A stretch of 64,000 bases of DNA from Gemmatimonadales bacterium UBA7835 (GCA_002500925.1 DLTN01000027.1:1-64000), one strand, 5' to 3'; counted from the first letter of the stretch, positions 46,348-55,995 are shown. Notes: generated by a model not told the origin, from the sequence alone. Translations and numbers: made by a program.

Positions 46348-47082
46348 TCATGCTCCGGCTCGGGTGATCGACTGGTCTAGCATCTCAACCAAAACATCAT
46401 GACGATCGACCTCTGCACATAGTGCGAGGTCATCCTCTAGGCCCACTCCGATCACGGCGCGCCCTGCAGCGGAGAGACTCAGGAAACGCTTTGTTGGCTT
46501 TCGAGCTTGAGCAAACGCACGGACCGCCCGAGCCGCGTCATTCAATTCGGAATCTCCATCTTTCTTCGAGTTTGGACCTGCAAGGATCCTTTCAATGAGG
46601 TGCCCTGCACACAAAGCGTCGTCCAGAGAAAAAGCATCCTCATGTCCTATGCAAATGATGGAGACATGCTCTGCCGTCGAAACCTCTAGCGCCACCGAAC
46701 CTAGATTAGTAAGTGCACAAGGGAGAACTCGATCGCCTTCCTGCGCCAGCCGCAATGCTCTGGTGGCATGCGTTAAATTCATCACAAGCTTTTTACCCGC
46801 GACCACATCACTGGTGAACTCGTGCGGAGAGTTGCCCAAATCGAATCCCTCCACCTTCTCTGCTTTTCGCTCTCCACAAAGCAGGGAATCCTCCCGACCG
46901 AGCGACGCAACAAGTTTCACCGCATCCTCTGTTGATTCGGTTGGGAAAATCTCCCGCGCGCCATTTGCCAGCGCTTCGACAATCGTCGTAGTCGCTCTTA
47001 AAACATCGATCACTATGACCGTGGAACCAGAGATCTCGATTCCATCGACTTCTGGGACAGTAAAGTACGTATCTATCCTCAT
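46348..47082 (-). CDS. ComB-like 2-phosphosulfolactate phosphatase family protein
   Basis: A 244-residue ComB family protein. In methanogens ComB releases phosphate from 2-phosphosulfolactate during coenzyme M synthesis, but many bacteria without that pathway carry homologues. [10 protein letters not shown] (25-34), GER (70-72) and GFDLGNSP (79-86) match the family well. The usual T-N-G-T-R-A-L motif reads THATRAL (104-110), a change in a conserved segment, so the reaction may differ. No other sulfolactate or coenzyme M genes are visible. Its ATG overlaps the accC stop by four bases. Confidence 0.82.
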   Translation of the reverse strand: MRIDTYFTVPEVDGIEISGSTVIVIDVLRATTTIVEALANGAREIFPTESTEDAVKLVASLGREDSLLCGERKAEKVEGFDLGNSPHEFTSDVVAGKKLVMNLTHATRALRLAQEGDRVLPCALTNLGSVALEVSTAEHVSIICIGHEDAFSLDDALCAGHLIERILAGPNSKKDGDSELNDAARAVRAFAQARKPTKRFLSLSAAGRAVIGVGLEDDLALCAEVDRHDVLVEMLDQSITRAGA

Positions 47083-48437
47083 TGGACCGGCTGATCCTTG
47101 GCCATCACTCGGGCAACAAACCCCGTATCCAGATCCCCTTCGACAAAGTGTTGGTCATCCACGATCTCGCGGAGGAACGGTATCGTTGTTGGAATGCCTT
47201 CTATGACCATGTGATCCAGCACATGCCGGGCCCTGACTATAGCCTCCTCGCGAGTCTTTCCACTAACGATCAGCTTCGCAAGCAACGAGTCGTAGTGCGG
47301 TGGGACTCTGTATCCGGCATACACATGCGTATCCAGTCGAACCCCTGGGCCACCCGGTGGATGGAAGGCAGTAATCGTGCCCGGCCCCGGCGCGAAGTTA
47401 CGGTCAGGATCTTCAGCATTGATCCGGAACTCAATCGCGTGCCTCTGATGAACTATCTCGCCCTCCGGCGCAGCAAGAGGTTCTCCAGCAGCAACCCGGA
47501 TCTGTTCTTTGAGTAGATCGAATCCCGTGGTCACTTCAGTGACCGGATGCTCAACCTGGATCCGCGTATTCATTTCCATAAAGTAAAAGGAGCCATCCTG
47601 GTCGAGAAGAAACTCGACCGTACCGGCGCCGACATAGTCAATCGCCTTTGCTGCACGCACAGCAGCCGCGCCCATCTCAGCTCTCAGCTCTGCTGTCAAA
47701 CCAGGCGATGGAGCCTCCTCGACCAATTTTTGATGACGTCGTTGTATCGAACAATCACGCTCCCCGAAATGCATCACTCGCCCATGCTTATCGCCGAATA
47801 CCTGGATCTCAACATGCCGGGGCTTGAGGATACAGCGCTCAAGATAGACGTCAGAGTTCGCAAATGCTGCTCGAGCCTCATTCTGCGCTGCCGCGAAACG
47901 CTTAGGGAATTCATCAACATCCATTGAAACCCTCATGCCCTTCCCGCCACCGCCCGCCGACGCCTTGATCATGACAGGGAAACCAATCTCTTCCGCAATT
48001 GGAATCGCCTCCTCCACGGTCGGCACGATTCCGTCTGATCCAGGAACAGTCGGCACTCCGGTTTTCACCATCGTCTCCCTTGCTGTTGCCTTGTCACCCA
48101 TAAGACGAATCTGCTCAGGTGTCGGACCAATAAAAGTGATACCCGAGCGAGCGCAGATCTCACTGAATTCGGCATTTTCAGCGAGGAAGCCATAACCGGG
48201 ATGGATCGCCTCCGCACCGGTGACCTCAGCGGCCGCTATGATACGGGGGGCATTGAGATAGCTCTCTGCAGCCGCAGCAGGACCAATGCAGACATCTTCA
48301 TCTGCGAACCGGACATGAAGAGATTCTCGGTCCGCCTCCGAATAAACAGCTACCGTCTTGACGCCAAGCTCGTGGCAGGCGCGAATGATACGGAGAGCTA
48401 TCTCTCCGCGATTTGCAATTAGTACTTTGTTAAACAA
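47079..48437 (-). CDS. accC: Acetyl-CoA carboxylase, biotin carboxylase subunit
   Basis: A 452-residue biotin carboxylase that carboxylates the biotin of AccB with bicarbonate and ATP, the first half of malonyl-CoA synthesis. [15 protein letters not shown] opens the protein; [10 protein letters not shown] is the ATP-grasp loop, and [14 protein letters not shown] holds the catalytic residues. An ATG at 48497 lies in frame, but the TTG at 48437 is preceded by GGGAGG at seven bases and gives the normal N-terminus. accB is just upstream. The carboxyltransferase genes accA and accD are not in the window. Confidence 0.95.
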   Translation of the reverse strand: MFNKVLIANRGEIALRIIRACHELGVKTVAVYSEADRESLHVRFADEDVCIGPAAAAESYLNAPRIIAAAEVTGAEAIHPGYGFLAENAEFSEICARSGITFIGPTPEQIRLMGDKATARETMVKTGVPTVPGSDGIVPTVEEAIPIAEEIGFPVMIKASAGGGGKGMRVSMDVDEFPKRFAAAQNEARAAFANSDVYLERCILKPRHVEIQVFGDKHGRVMHFGERDCSIQRRHQKLVEEAPSPGLTAELRAEMGAAAVRAAKAIDYVGAGTVEFLLDQDGSFYFMEMNTRIQVEHPVTEVTTGFDLLKEQIRVAAGEPLAAPEGEIVHQRHAIEFRINAEDPDRNFAPGPGTITAFHPPGGPGVRLDTHVYAGYRVPPHYDSLLAKLIVSGKTREEAIVRARHVLDHMVIEGIPTTIPFLREIVDDQHFVEGDLDTGFVARVMAKDQPVQ

Positions 48438-48535
48438 ACGGTTACCTCCCGGACCGCGAACGCCCCGAATGCGGCACGGGAATCGAGTCCATTGCAAACC
48501 CTATGTAGGGGTCTAGTCTGCTACAGAGCTTTGGA

Positions 48536-49009
48536 TCAACTAGGATCTACGAGAAACAACACCTGACCGAATTCAACGGGCTGTGCGTCTTCAATGCATA
48601 TCTCGGTGATGGTACCGGAAACTTCACACTCCAGCTCATTCATCAGTTTCATAGCTTCTATGATGCAGAGGGTCTCTCCCTCCGAAACTTTAGAGCCGAC
48701 ATCTACGTAGGGTGAAGTGTCCGGTGATGGCGAACGATAGAAGGTTCCCACCATCGGTGATGTCACCTCAATCAGGTGACTGGCAGTAGAGGTCTCTTCC
48801 TCCTCAGGGCGCTGAACTACTTGAACGTCATCTGAGGCAGACCCGGTCGGCACAAGTACGGGAGCAGACATTCCGACAGGAGCAGCGCCCCCATACGGGG
48901 GCGTTTTCGAGAGGCTGACACGGGTACCCGTGCGTTCGATCTCCAGCGAATCAACACCGCTGTCGTCGAACACTCTTATTAGACGTTCGATGAATTCGAG
49001 ATCGATCAT
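48536..49009 (-). CDS. accB: Acetyl-CoA carboxylase, biotin carboxyl carrier protein
   Basis: A 157-residue BCCP. The N-terminal 35 residues match AccB (IERLIRVFDDSGVDSLEIE), a Pro/Ala/Ser-rich linker follows, and the C-terminal biotinyl domain carries Lys121 in the EAMKLMNE motif. The SPMVGTFYRSPSP block, with its thumb segment, identifies acetyl-CoA carboxylase BCCP. It overlaps efp by four bases and precedes accC, the common efp-accB-accC order. Confidence 0.97.
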   Translation of the reverse strand: MIDLEFIERLIRVFDDSGVDSLEIERTGTRVSLSKTPPYGGAAPVGMSAPVLVPTGSASDDVQVVQRPEEEETSTASHLIEVTSPMVGTFYRSPSPDTSPYVDVGSKVSEGETLCIIEAMKLMNELECEVSGTITEICIEDAQPVEFGQVLFLVDPS

Positions 49010-49572
49010 GAGTTTACCCTAGAGAGATACTTTTCTTCACGACGGTCGATCTTGAGAACGTCCCCTTCTTCAACGAATAGTGGGACATTGATTACGGCAC
49101 CCGTCTCAAGTGTTGCGGGCTTGGTCGCACCTTGCGCGGTATCACCCTTAAATCCGGGATCTGTCTGGGTGACTTTCAGCTCCACGAACTGAGGAAGCTC
49201 TACACTGATAACCTTCTCATCGTGAACCAATCCCTCACATGCCATGTTTTCCTTAAGAAACCTCAGTTGTTCTGCACCAAGCAAATCACGCGGAATCGGG
49301 ATCATATCAAAGGTATTAACATCCATAAAATAGTAGAGGTCACCGTCAGTATATGAATAGTTGACCGGGCGACGCTCTAGACGAACATCCTTCACTTTTT
49401 CACCGGCCCGATAAGTCTTATCCACTACGGAGCCGCTCAGGACGTTCTTCAGCTTCGTCCTAACGAACGCCCCTCCTTTGCCGGGCTTAACGTGCTGAAA
49501 GTAGGTAATGGACCAGAGATCGCCGTCGATCTCAATCACCATCCCATTGCGGAAATCCGCAGTACTGGCCAT
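49006..49572 (-). CDS. efp: Translation elongation factor P
   Basis: A 188-residue EF-P that relieves ribosome stalling at polyproline. Three beta domains are present, with the tip loop KPGKGGAFVR carrying Lys32 at the position that is modified in other bacteria. No EpmA/EpmB or other modification genes are nearby, so the modification type is unknown. It could matter for products such as Pal, which contains eight consecutive prolines. It overlaps accB by four bases. Confidence 0.97.
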   Translation of the reverse strand: MASTADFRNGMVIEIDGDLWSITYFQHVKPGKGGAFVRTKLKNVLSGSVVDKTYRAGEKVKDVRLERRPVNYSYTDGDLYYFMDVNTFDMIPIPRDLLGAEQLRFLKENMACEGLVHDEKVISVELPQFVELKVTQTDPGFKGDTAQGATKPATLETGAVINVPLFVEEGDVLKIDRREEKYLSRVNS

Positions 49573-49607
49573 GCAAGTCGTCTCTCTTCAAGTCTTTGGA
49601 ACGGGGA

Positions 49608-50042
49608 TCAGCTTTCTAGTTGGGCGAGCAACCCCCGCAGTCCTAAAAGATAGCTCTGGATGCCAAGGCCATAAACCACACCCGACGCGACTGGTGCTAA
49701 GTATGAGTGGCGACGAAAGCGCTCGCGACTCGAAATATTCGACAAGTGACATTCAACGAATGGACGATCGACACCGGTCAAGGCATCTCGAAGTGCAATC
49801 GATGTATGAGTGTATGATCCAGGATTAATCAGGAACCCGTCCACTCGTTCAGCCGCCTCTTCGATGTAATCGAGAAGCTCCCCTTCATGATTGGATTGGA
49901 ATACCTCGATCTCAGCAGCCATCTCTCCCGCTAGTGTAGCCAGCGCAACATTCACATCATCAAGAGTCTTAGAACCGTACACCTCGGGTTCTCGTTTGCC
50001 GAGCAGTCTGAGATTTGGGCCATGAATTACCGCGATCTTCAT
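49608..50042 (-). CDS. aroQ: 3-dehydroquinate dehydratase, type II
   Basis: A 144-residue type II dehydroquinase, third step of the shikimate pathway. HGPNLRLLGKREPEVYG carries the catalytic Tyr22, and NPGSYTHTSIALRDAL and FVECHLSNI supply the other active-site residues. The family usually has NGPNLNLLG and EVHLSN, so a few flanking residues differ. It lies 35 bases before efp, the frequent aroQ-efp order, and its ATG overlaps the TPR gene stop by four bases. Confidence 0.96.
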   Translation of the reverse strand: MKIAVIHGPNLRLLGKREPEVYGSKTLDDVNVALATLAGEMAAEIEVFQSNHEGELLDYIEEAAERVDGFLINPGSYTHTSIALRDALTGVDRPFVECHLSNISSRERFRRHSYLAPVASGVVYGLGIQSYLLGLRGLLAQLES

Positions 50043-50992
50043 TTTTTATCCGTCTCCCATCCTAAGAGCTTATCAAAGTATTGGTCGATCTTTTCTGGTT
50101 CGACTCCGCCGAAACTGACCGGGGCCTCACCATCCTCTCCGTCAGGTGAACGAAATGGTTTTGCGGCGGGTTGATCGATCTTGCTGCCCTCACCAAGGTC
50201 TACCTCTCGAGCTTCAACCTCTCCCTCATAAAAAGACCCTGGCTCCGCTAACCCTCTGTTAAGATTTTCTTTTTTTCCAATATCAGACGCAGGCTCGGTG
50301 TTCTTTGTGACTGGCTCTAGGGTGCCGCCAGTCGGAGTCGGATCTCCGGCTATCGAACAAAGGATGCCCTCAAGTTCGGTGATTCGGGCGTTGATGTCCG
50401 CGGCATCGGACTGCACCGAGTTCAGGTGACGATATACGTGCAGTGCTTGGCCCACAAAGCCTTGCGAAAAGTAGAGCTCGGCTAGGGTCCGAGTGTGGAT
50501 AGGCTCTTCAAGACTCGTGGAATGATCTTCATGTGACTGATCCACGAGCTTGGCTTCAGCCGCGATTGACGACTCCTCAGGATCGCATTCGAGGGGGCTC
50601 ACCATCCTATCCGACTGCATCGACTCATGATCAGTCTCGATCACATCGCGACGAAGCGACTGTGCCGCATCGTCGCCCAGCTCACCTCGGATCCGATCGA
50701 GGACAGCTAGAGCGACAATGTTGCCGGGATCTAAATCGAGACTTCGCCTTGCCGCAAACTCTGCCTCGGCCATCATACCTTGAGAAGAAAATACCCCCGC
50801 GGCAATGACATGACCTGTCGCGAAATCAGGGTTACGAGATATCCCATCTGCGAGCATCTCTATGGCTTTCAGGGCATCTCCCTTCCTGGACAATGCTTCC
50901 GCAAGCGGAGCGAATGCTAGGCCCTCAGGATCACGTGAGGACCATAGGAGTTCCTGTAGTGTCCGAATTTCTTGGTCTATGCTGTCGGACAC
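50039..50992 (-). CDS. Tetratricopeptide-repeat protein
   Basis: A 317-residue protein with TPR-like helices. Residues 1-115 hold two or three repeats (for example SSRDPEGLAFAPLAEALSRKGD and GMMAEAEFAARRSLDLDPGN), and another appears around 165-205 (ELYFSQGFVGQALHVYRHL). The rest is a low-complexity Glu/Pro-rich linker, ending in a short conserved helix (IDQYFDKLLGWE). There is no signal peptide. The frame is open to 51130, but the GTG at 50992 with GGAG five bases upstream begins the conserved part. It is the first gene of the run towards ftsK. The role is unknown, presumably a scaffold. Confidence 0.8.
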   Translation of the reverse strand: MSDSIDQEIRTLQELLWSSRDPEGLAFAPLAEALSRKGDALKAIEMLADGISRNPDFATGHVIAAGVFSSQGMMAEAEFAARRSLDLDPGNIVALAVLDRIRGELGDDAAQSLRRDVIETDHESMQSDRMVSPLECDPEESSIAAEAKLVDQSHEDHSTSLEEPIHTRTLAELYFSQGFVGQALHVYRHLNSVQSDAADINARITELEGILCSIAGDPTPTGGTLEPVTKNTEPASDIGKKENLNRGLAEPGSFYEGEVEAREVDLGEGSKIDQPAAKPFRSPDGEDGEAPVSFGGVEPEKIDQYFDKLLGWETDKK

Positions 50993-51284
50993 ACCGACTC
51001 CGTCTAGTCGAAGATAAAATGCTCTGCCCCCCAGTCCGATGTGAAGGTACGGATCGGTCGGAAATAGTGTCAACGACACCAAGGACCCTGAGTGCCTAAT
51101 TCGGTAGCAAGCTCCACTACCGGAGAACACTACCGCAGACTGACAAAGAAATAGTGCTTAGGCAGACTCGCGATGTCAGCTCAACAAAGCTATACGTTGA
51201 GGGGCCGAACCTGACACGTTATCGTTGTTGGCTCATTCTGAGGCACACTTTCACTTGTTTGCTGGTCGCAGGAGTCGACGTGCT

Positions 51285-53117
51285 ATGATGCGTCAAATGC
51301 GGGAAGCCACGAAGCCAATCATGTTCTTAGCAGCATTAGCATTTTTGGCTCTCATGGTGTTCGAGTGGGGCATGGACGCCTCTGGGCAGAGTGGTGGCGG
51401 TGTGGGCGAAATCGGGTCGGTTAACGGCCAACCCGTGATGTACGATTCGTACATGGCCGCATATCGTCAGCTTTACGATCAGGTTCAGAGGAACCAAGAA
51501 GAACTGATCAGCTCTCAACAGAACAAGGAAATCGAAGACGCGGCGTTCGACGAAGTCGTGACGCAACTGCTCGTTCTGCAAGAGCTGCGCGAACGGGGTA
51601 TCATGGTCACAGACCGTGAAGTGAGCGAAGCAGCGCAGTTCTCGCCGCCCGACTACCTCCAAGCGCAGTTCATAGATGATGCTGGAGGCATCGACCTGCA
51701 AGCATACCATACTTTCTTGGCCACCCTCCCCCCAGAACAGCTGATACTCTTGGAGGCGTACTACAGGGACGTAATCCCGCGAAGCAAGCTGCTTCGACAA
51801 GTATCTTCGGGAATCTACGTTTCCGATGCTGAGCTCTGGCAGGAGTTTCGTGATCAAGTAGAGCAGGTAGAAATTCGATACGTTCCGATGGATCCTTCAG
51901 TGCGATACGAAGATGAGGCATTCAGTGTCTCGGACACGGAAATTGAGGATTACTACGGTTCGAATCAGGAAGAATTTGAAGTGCCCGCCCGCGTCTCGTT
52001 AAAGGCGGTCGTTTTAGACAAAACTCCGACGGCCACTGACACGGCCGCGGCATACGCAGAAGCACAAGAGTTAATGCAAGAGATCCGCGAGGGTGGAGAT
52101 TTCGCCGAGATAGCTCAGGCTGAGTCTGCTGATCAGCCTACGGCATCTGTCGGGGGTGACCTCGGAGTGTTCAGCCGAGGAAGAATGGTCCCCCAATTCG
52201 ATTCAGTCGTCTTCGCTACGACCCCCGGACAACTAGCAGGCCCCGTTCAGACGAGCTTCGGCCTCCACGTCATCGAAGTCCAAGAGCGCTGGTCGCAGGA
52301 TAGTGTTAAGGCACGTCACATTCTAGTCCCAATCACTCGCACAGATGAGAGTGAGATCCAGCTTCTAACACTCGCCGATTCACTTGAAGATCTAGGCGAA
52401 GAAATGGCCCTAGATCAGGCCGCTTCATTGGCTGGCCTGACATCCACTGAGTTGGACATCGCACAGAATTTCCCATTCCTTCCTGGAGCCGGGCAGGTGT
52501 CCGAGGGGGCGGATTGGGCATTTGAGGAAGCGTCCCCTGGTGATGTTAGCCCAGTATTCGAAACGTCTACTGCATTCTATTCTCTTGAACTGGTCTCGTC
52601 GGAACCGGAAGGCATCCTGCCGATCGAAGATGCAAAAACGGCCATCGAGTCTACCTTACTGTTTGACGCAAAGATGAACCAAGCACAGATCGACGCGCAG
52701 GAGCTAGTAGCGCTCGTTCGTGGGGGATCGGTTCTATCGAATGCCGCAGCTGACTTAGCACTCGACGTGCGAATGGCTGGTCCTTTCAGTCGACGTGACT
52801 TTGTCGCCGGAATTGGCCGCCAAAATGCAGCCGTCGGAGCAGCGTTCGGGCTAGGGATCGGCGACGTGAGCGAGGTAGTCCCGACACCGGCAAACGTGTA
52901 CGTGATTGAGGTTCTAACTCGCACGGACGCTGACTCGACAGCGTGGCTCACTCAACTCACCGAGCAGAGGCAGTCTGCGATCTCAATCAGACAGCAAGCT
53001 AGACTTGGGGAGTGGATAGAAGCGCTGCGCGCATCCGCGAATATTCGTGACCGACGCGACGTGGTACTCGCGCCGGTTGACGAAGATGCGATCCCTCAAA
53101 TGCCAATGCTCTTCTAA
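51285..53117 (+). CDS. PpiD/SurA-like periplasmic peptidyl-prolyl isomerase
   Basis: A 610-residue membrane-anchored chaperone of the PpiD type, placed on the outer face of the inner membrane. A short basic N-terminus and one helix (about 11-28) precede a SurA_N domain with VNGQPVMYDSYMAAY, then a parvulin domain (about 230-345) with VGGDLGVFSRGRMVPQFD and TSFGLHVIEV. A second divergent region follows. AGGAG ten bases before the ATG at 51285 sets the start; an earlier in-frame ATG would add 20 residues. It is divergent from the TPR gene and converges on tatA. Confidence 0.92.
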   Translation: MMRQMREATKPIMFLAALAFLALMVFEWGMDASGQSGGGVGEIGSVNGQPVMYDSYMAAYRQLYDQVQRNQEELISSQQNKEIEDAAFDEVVTQLLVLQELRERGIMVTDREVSEAAQFSPPDYLQAQFIDDAGGIDLQAYHTFLATLPPEQLILLEAYYRDVIPRSKLLRQVSSGIYVSDAELWQEFRDQVEQVEIRYVPMDPSVRYEDEAFSVSDTEIEDYYGSNQEEFEVPARVSLKAVVLDKTPTATDTAAAYAEAQELMQEIREGGDFAEIAQAESADQPTASVGGDLGVFSRGRMVPQFDSVVFATTPGQLAGPVQTSFGLHVIEVQERWSQDSVKARHILVPITRTDESEIQLLTLADSLEDLGEEMALDQAASLAGLTSTELDIAQNFPFLPGAGQVSEGADWAFEEASPGDVSPVFETSTAFYSLELVSSEPEGILPIEDAKTAIESTLLFDAKMNQAQIDAQELVALVRGGSVLSNAAADLALDVRMAGPFSRRDFVAGIGRQNAAVGAAFGLGIGDVSEVVPTPANVYVIEVLTRTDADSTAWLTQLTEQRQSAISIRQQARLGEWIEALRASANIRDRRDVVLAPVDEDAIPQMPMLF

Positions 53118-53142
53118 GCAGGGGCTGACCAACCAGCTAGAC

Positions 53143-53156
53143 GCGCACTGGTGCGC
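53143..53156. other. Palindrome between convergent genes
   Basis: GCGCAC-TG-GTGCGC is a perfect 6-bp inverted repeat in the 83-base gap between the convergent PpiD-like gene and tatA. No U run follows on either strand, so a terminator function is uncertain. Confidence 0.35.
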
Positions 53157-53200
53157 TCAAAGGCGAAGGTCAATCTCTGCGATCTTGTGCCCCTCTGTCC

Positions 53201-53482
53201 TCAGTCGTCAGAGACACCAGCGGCACTGTCACCAAGGCTGCGCGGCTCTCCTTCCTCCGATTCTTCATCCTCCGATGCCAGTTCTGGAGGCGGAGTTGAG
53301 TTATGGATCTGTCGATCCGGCACCTTGAGCTCGTGTTCGATCTCTCGAACCGAACTCTTAAACTCACGGATTCCTTTTCCAAGAGATGATCCGATTTCAG
53401 GCAGGCGCTTCGCGCCGAAAAGAAGAAGCACTATCAGGAAGATGAAAACCATCTCCCCCATACCAAATCCACCAAGACCCAT
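53201..53482 (-). CDS. tatA: Sec-independent translocase subunit TatA
   Basis: A 93-residue TatA/TatE-type protein. A short N-terminal membrane helix (about 9-22) is followed by the hinge FGAKRLPEIG and an amphipathic helix (about 26-48), then an acidic disordered tail. With TatC it forms the pore that exports folded proteins. tatC is encoded 6 kb away at 59157, so the system is split. No tatB is seen; a single TatA may serve both roles. Confidence 0.93.
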   Translation of the reverse strand: MGLGGFGMGEMVFIFLIVLLLFGAKRLPEIGSSLGKGIREFKSSVREIEHELKVPDRQIHNSTPPPELASEDEESEEGEPRSLGDSAAGVSDD

Positions 53483-53523
53483 TCTTCAAGCACTCCCCCG
53501 GGGCTTAGCCCCATCGATACTAG

Positions 53524-53814
53524 TCAAATCCAAGAGCGAACCACCATCGCAACTATACCAATGCCCACTATCGTCAAGAAATTCAATATCAGAGTAATGG
53601 GCCCGAGGACAATTGCGACAGCCACTAGGTCCACAGAGAGCGGACCCACCGATATATCCACCGAAGTCAGAAGGAACTCCCGAGGGGCTCCGTCAGGCAG
53701 GGAGAAATCCACCAGCTTCGTAAGTAGCCCGCCCAGGCATAACCCCAGTACCAGGGTAAAAAGGAATCTCTTCCAGCCTCGGTTTCCCGGACCTACTAGA
53801 AGACTACTGGCCAC
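53524..53814 (-). CDS. DUF4321 domain-containing membrane protein
   Basis: A 96-residue protein with two hydrophobic stretches, about 16-34 and 58-92, separated by a loop with DFSLPDGAPREFLLTSVDISVGP. The first helix (LVLGLCLGGLLTKLV) and the VxVGPLSVDL segment fit DUF4321, a family of unknown function. The start is GTG with AGAGGTGG upstream. It lies between tatA and the polyprenyl synthase gene, and the three may be co-transcribed. Confidence 0.8.
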   Translation of the reverse strand: MASSLLVGPGNRGWKRFLFTLVLGLCLGGLLTKLVDFSLPDGAPREFLLTSVDISVGPLSVDLVAVAIVLGPITLILNFLTIVGIGIVAMVVRSWI

Positions 53815-53854
53815 ACCCCCACCTCTTCTTTCGTTCGTATTGTCTTAGCCCAAA

Positions 53855-54850
53855 TCACTTGATCCTATCCACAGCGTAACTGACCGCATCGAAGAGTGAA
53901 GTCACCGCCGGGCTGTCCGGAAGTGATTTGAGGGCCCCGCGCGCCTGACCAGCATAACCTTCCGCTACCTCGTTGGCATAGTCCAACCCACCGTGCTCAA
54001 CGACAATATCCACGATTCGAGCTATCTCTTGATCCGTAGGATCGATACGTGTGAAGAAGTCCCGAATCTCCTCATGCTCTTTCTTGGATACGCGCTCAAG
54101 CGCCGAGACGAGAGGAAGAGTGACCTTCCGTTCCCGGAGATCATGCCCAGTAGGTTTTCCAGTGACCGCTTCCGTTCCCGTGTAGTCGAGCAGGTCATCC
54201 GCTATCTGAAATGCCATCCCTAGATTGTGCCCATAAGAAGCAAGGGCTTCCCGGTAGTCAGGGGCACCGGAAATAGCGCCCATCTCGCAGGCTGCCGCCA
54301 TCAATGACGCCGTCTTGGCTGCAATCAACCGGTAATAATCGTCTTCTGAAAAGTCCAGTGCATCGTATGAAGTTAGCTGACGCATCTCCCCCACCGACAT
54401 CTCATTCGCCGCTCTCGCCAGGACCGCGAGCGCGTCCACGTTGCCGACCCTTGCCAGTTCAGAGACTCCCTTCGAGTAGAGGTAATCTCCCATGATTACT
54501 GAAACCTGATGCGTCCAGAGCGCATTCACCGTGGGGAGACCGCGCCTCAACACCGAGTGATCTACTGCATCATCATGCACAAGTGTGGCTAGATGAACGA
54601 GTTCCACAACCGCAGCCAAAGTCAGTGCATCTTCGCATTCCTGATCGGCGACTCTACTGCAAAGCAGAAGCAACGTCGGTCGGAAAAGTTTCCCCCTCAT
54701 GAAAAGCAGATGCTCATTGACCTCTTCAATTCGGTCGAAATCCGATAGTACAATCCTTCGGATCTCGTCACCAACACCCGCCACAAGCGCACTTACCGGA
54801 GCCTGGATCGCCGAAAGCTGCGGTGGGGATTTGCCAACCAGTTTTGTCAT
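53855..54850 (-). CDS. Polyprenyl diphosphate synthase (trans type)
   Basis: A 331-residue trans-prenyl transferase of the IspB/HepT class, which makes the long isoprenoid side chain of quinones. The two aspartate-rich motifs are DDAVD (93-97, in HDDAVDHS) and DDLLD (in QIADDLLDYTG); GKPTGHDLRERKVTLPL is also typical. The product chain length cannot be given. It could instead serve other long prenyl diphosphates. The 197-base gap upstream to ftcD shows no gene. Confidence 0.92.
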   Translation of the reverse strand: MTKLVGKSPPQLSAIQAPVSALVAGVGDEIRRIVLSDFDRIEEVNEHLLFMRGKLFRPTLLLLCSRVADQECEDALTLAAVVELVHLATLVHDDAVDHSVLRRGLPTVNALWTHQVSVIMGDYLYSKGVSELARVGNVDALAVLARAANEMSVGEMRQLTSYDALDFSEDDYYRLIAAKTASLMAAACEMGAISGAPDYREALASYGHNLGMAFQIADDLLDYTGTEAVTGKPTGHDLRERKVTLPLVSALERVSKKEHEEIRDFFTRIDPTDQEIARIVDIVVEHGGLDYANEVAEGYAGQARGALKSLPDSPAVTSLFDAVSYAVDRIK

Positions 54851-55047
54851 TGCCTGTGATTAGTTTGGGATAGGAATGGGCGAGTGTCCGCTGCCCTGTT
54901 CAGTCTGATTTCGTTTAGAGACACTCTTCCCCTCGGCAAAGTTTCTGGTAGGGGTCCGGAATAGCGGTCGTCTTTGTCCGTATTTCTCTCATCTATGTCC
55001 GCTTTCTGTTCTTTCTGCCCGAGAAGCTTGATCTTCTACATTGTTGC

Positions 55048-55995
55048 TTAGGAGCCCTTCCCCCGACGACCGTCTCGTCGTGCAGCGATGTGTTTTGCCA
55101 ATCGTTCGGACAATCTCCTAGCGTGCCCCGGATCCGGGAGCTTTAATCTGTCTTCGCAATTACTGAGCACAAGAGTATCCGGAAGCATACCAATGACTTC
55201 TGTCTCAGTGACCTTACCCCCAAGAGCACCAACCTCAGCGGCAATCACGTCAAAAACATCTAACGGCGATGTTCTGAAAGGGTCCTCAAGGTTCATAGAT
55301 ACCTGGATACGTCCAGACACCTCAAGTTCCAGGCCAAGAGCTCGTAGACCAGTAAAACCCCCATCCCGTTCTCTGATTTTTGAAGCTACCGACCGTGCCT
55401 CCTGAAGTGTGATTCCTTCAGTAAAGATATTCCACGCTAATAGGACCTCTCGGGCTCCTACACAGGTGACCCCAGCAGTCGGATGCGCAGAGGAACGGCC
55501 TGCCATCTGGTCTGGCAACCTGTCCAGCGGCCAGCCCCCGGTGAGTTCTTCTAACCCACCACGCCTCAAGGTTGCCAGATCACGGCCAGGAGGACTAGAC
55601 GCATAGCCATAGTGATAGACCGGCACACCCAGAGCACTGATCGCCTTCCCTACTCGTCGAGCAGAATAAACCGCCTCAACCATCGACATGTCATTTAATG
55701 GAACGAACGGCAACACATCCAAGGCACCGATCCGCGGATGCACTCCCCTATGTTTTCGTAGGTCAATGTGCTCCCGAGCAAAACCCGCAAGGGATATCGC
55801 AGCGTCTTCTACAGCGGGGGGCGAACCTATAAAAGTTATGACGGCACGATGGTGGTCTGGGTCAGTGGACCAGTCCAATACCTCCACGTCGTATACGCTG
55901 ATCCGGTCGACCATCTCGCGGATCAAACCAAGGTCGCGACCTTCCGAGATATTTGGTACAGCTTCGAGCACTGGCACACGTAGGTCAGACGCCAT
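55048..55995 (-). CDS. ftcD: Glutamate formimidoyltransferase (single-domain FtcD)
   Basis: A 315-residue protein matching the formiminotransferase domain only, without the cyclodeaminase half. Hallmarks are EAVPNISEGRD, DPDHHRAVITFIG, HRGVHPRIGALDVLPFVP and VPVYHYGYAS. The enzyme moves a formimino group between N-formimino-glutamate and tetrahydrofolate. No histidine-degradation (hut) gene is in the window. Some family members instead use 5-formyl-THF, so folate salvage is an alternative role. No clear ribosome-binding site precedes the ATG. Confidence 0.9.
   Translation of the reverse strand: MASDLRVPVLEAVPNISEGRDLGLIREMVDRISVYDVEVLDWSTDPDHHRAVITFIGSPPAVEDAAISLAGFAREHIDLRKHRGVHPRIGALDVLPFVPLNDMSMVEAVYSARRVGKAISALGVPVYHYGYASSPPGRDLATLRRGGLEELTGGWPLDRLPDQMAGRSSAHPTAGVTCVGAREVLLAWNIFTEGITLQEARSVASKIRERDGGFTGLRALGLELEVSGRIQVSMNLEDPFRTSPLDVFDVIAAEVGALGGKVTETEVIGMLPDTLVLSNCEDRLKLPDPGHARRLSERLAKHIAARRDGRRGKGS

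Noticed and set aside
54851..55047. Gap between ftcD and the polyprenyl synthase gene examined for a gene or RNA
   Set aside because: Only frames of about 25 codons and a short hairpin without a U run were seen.
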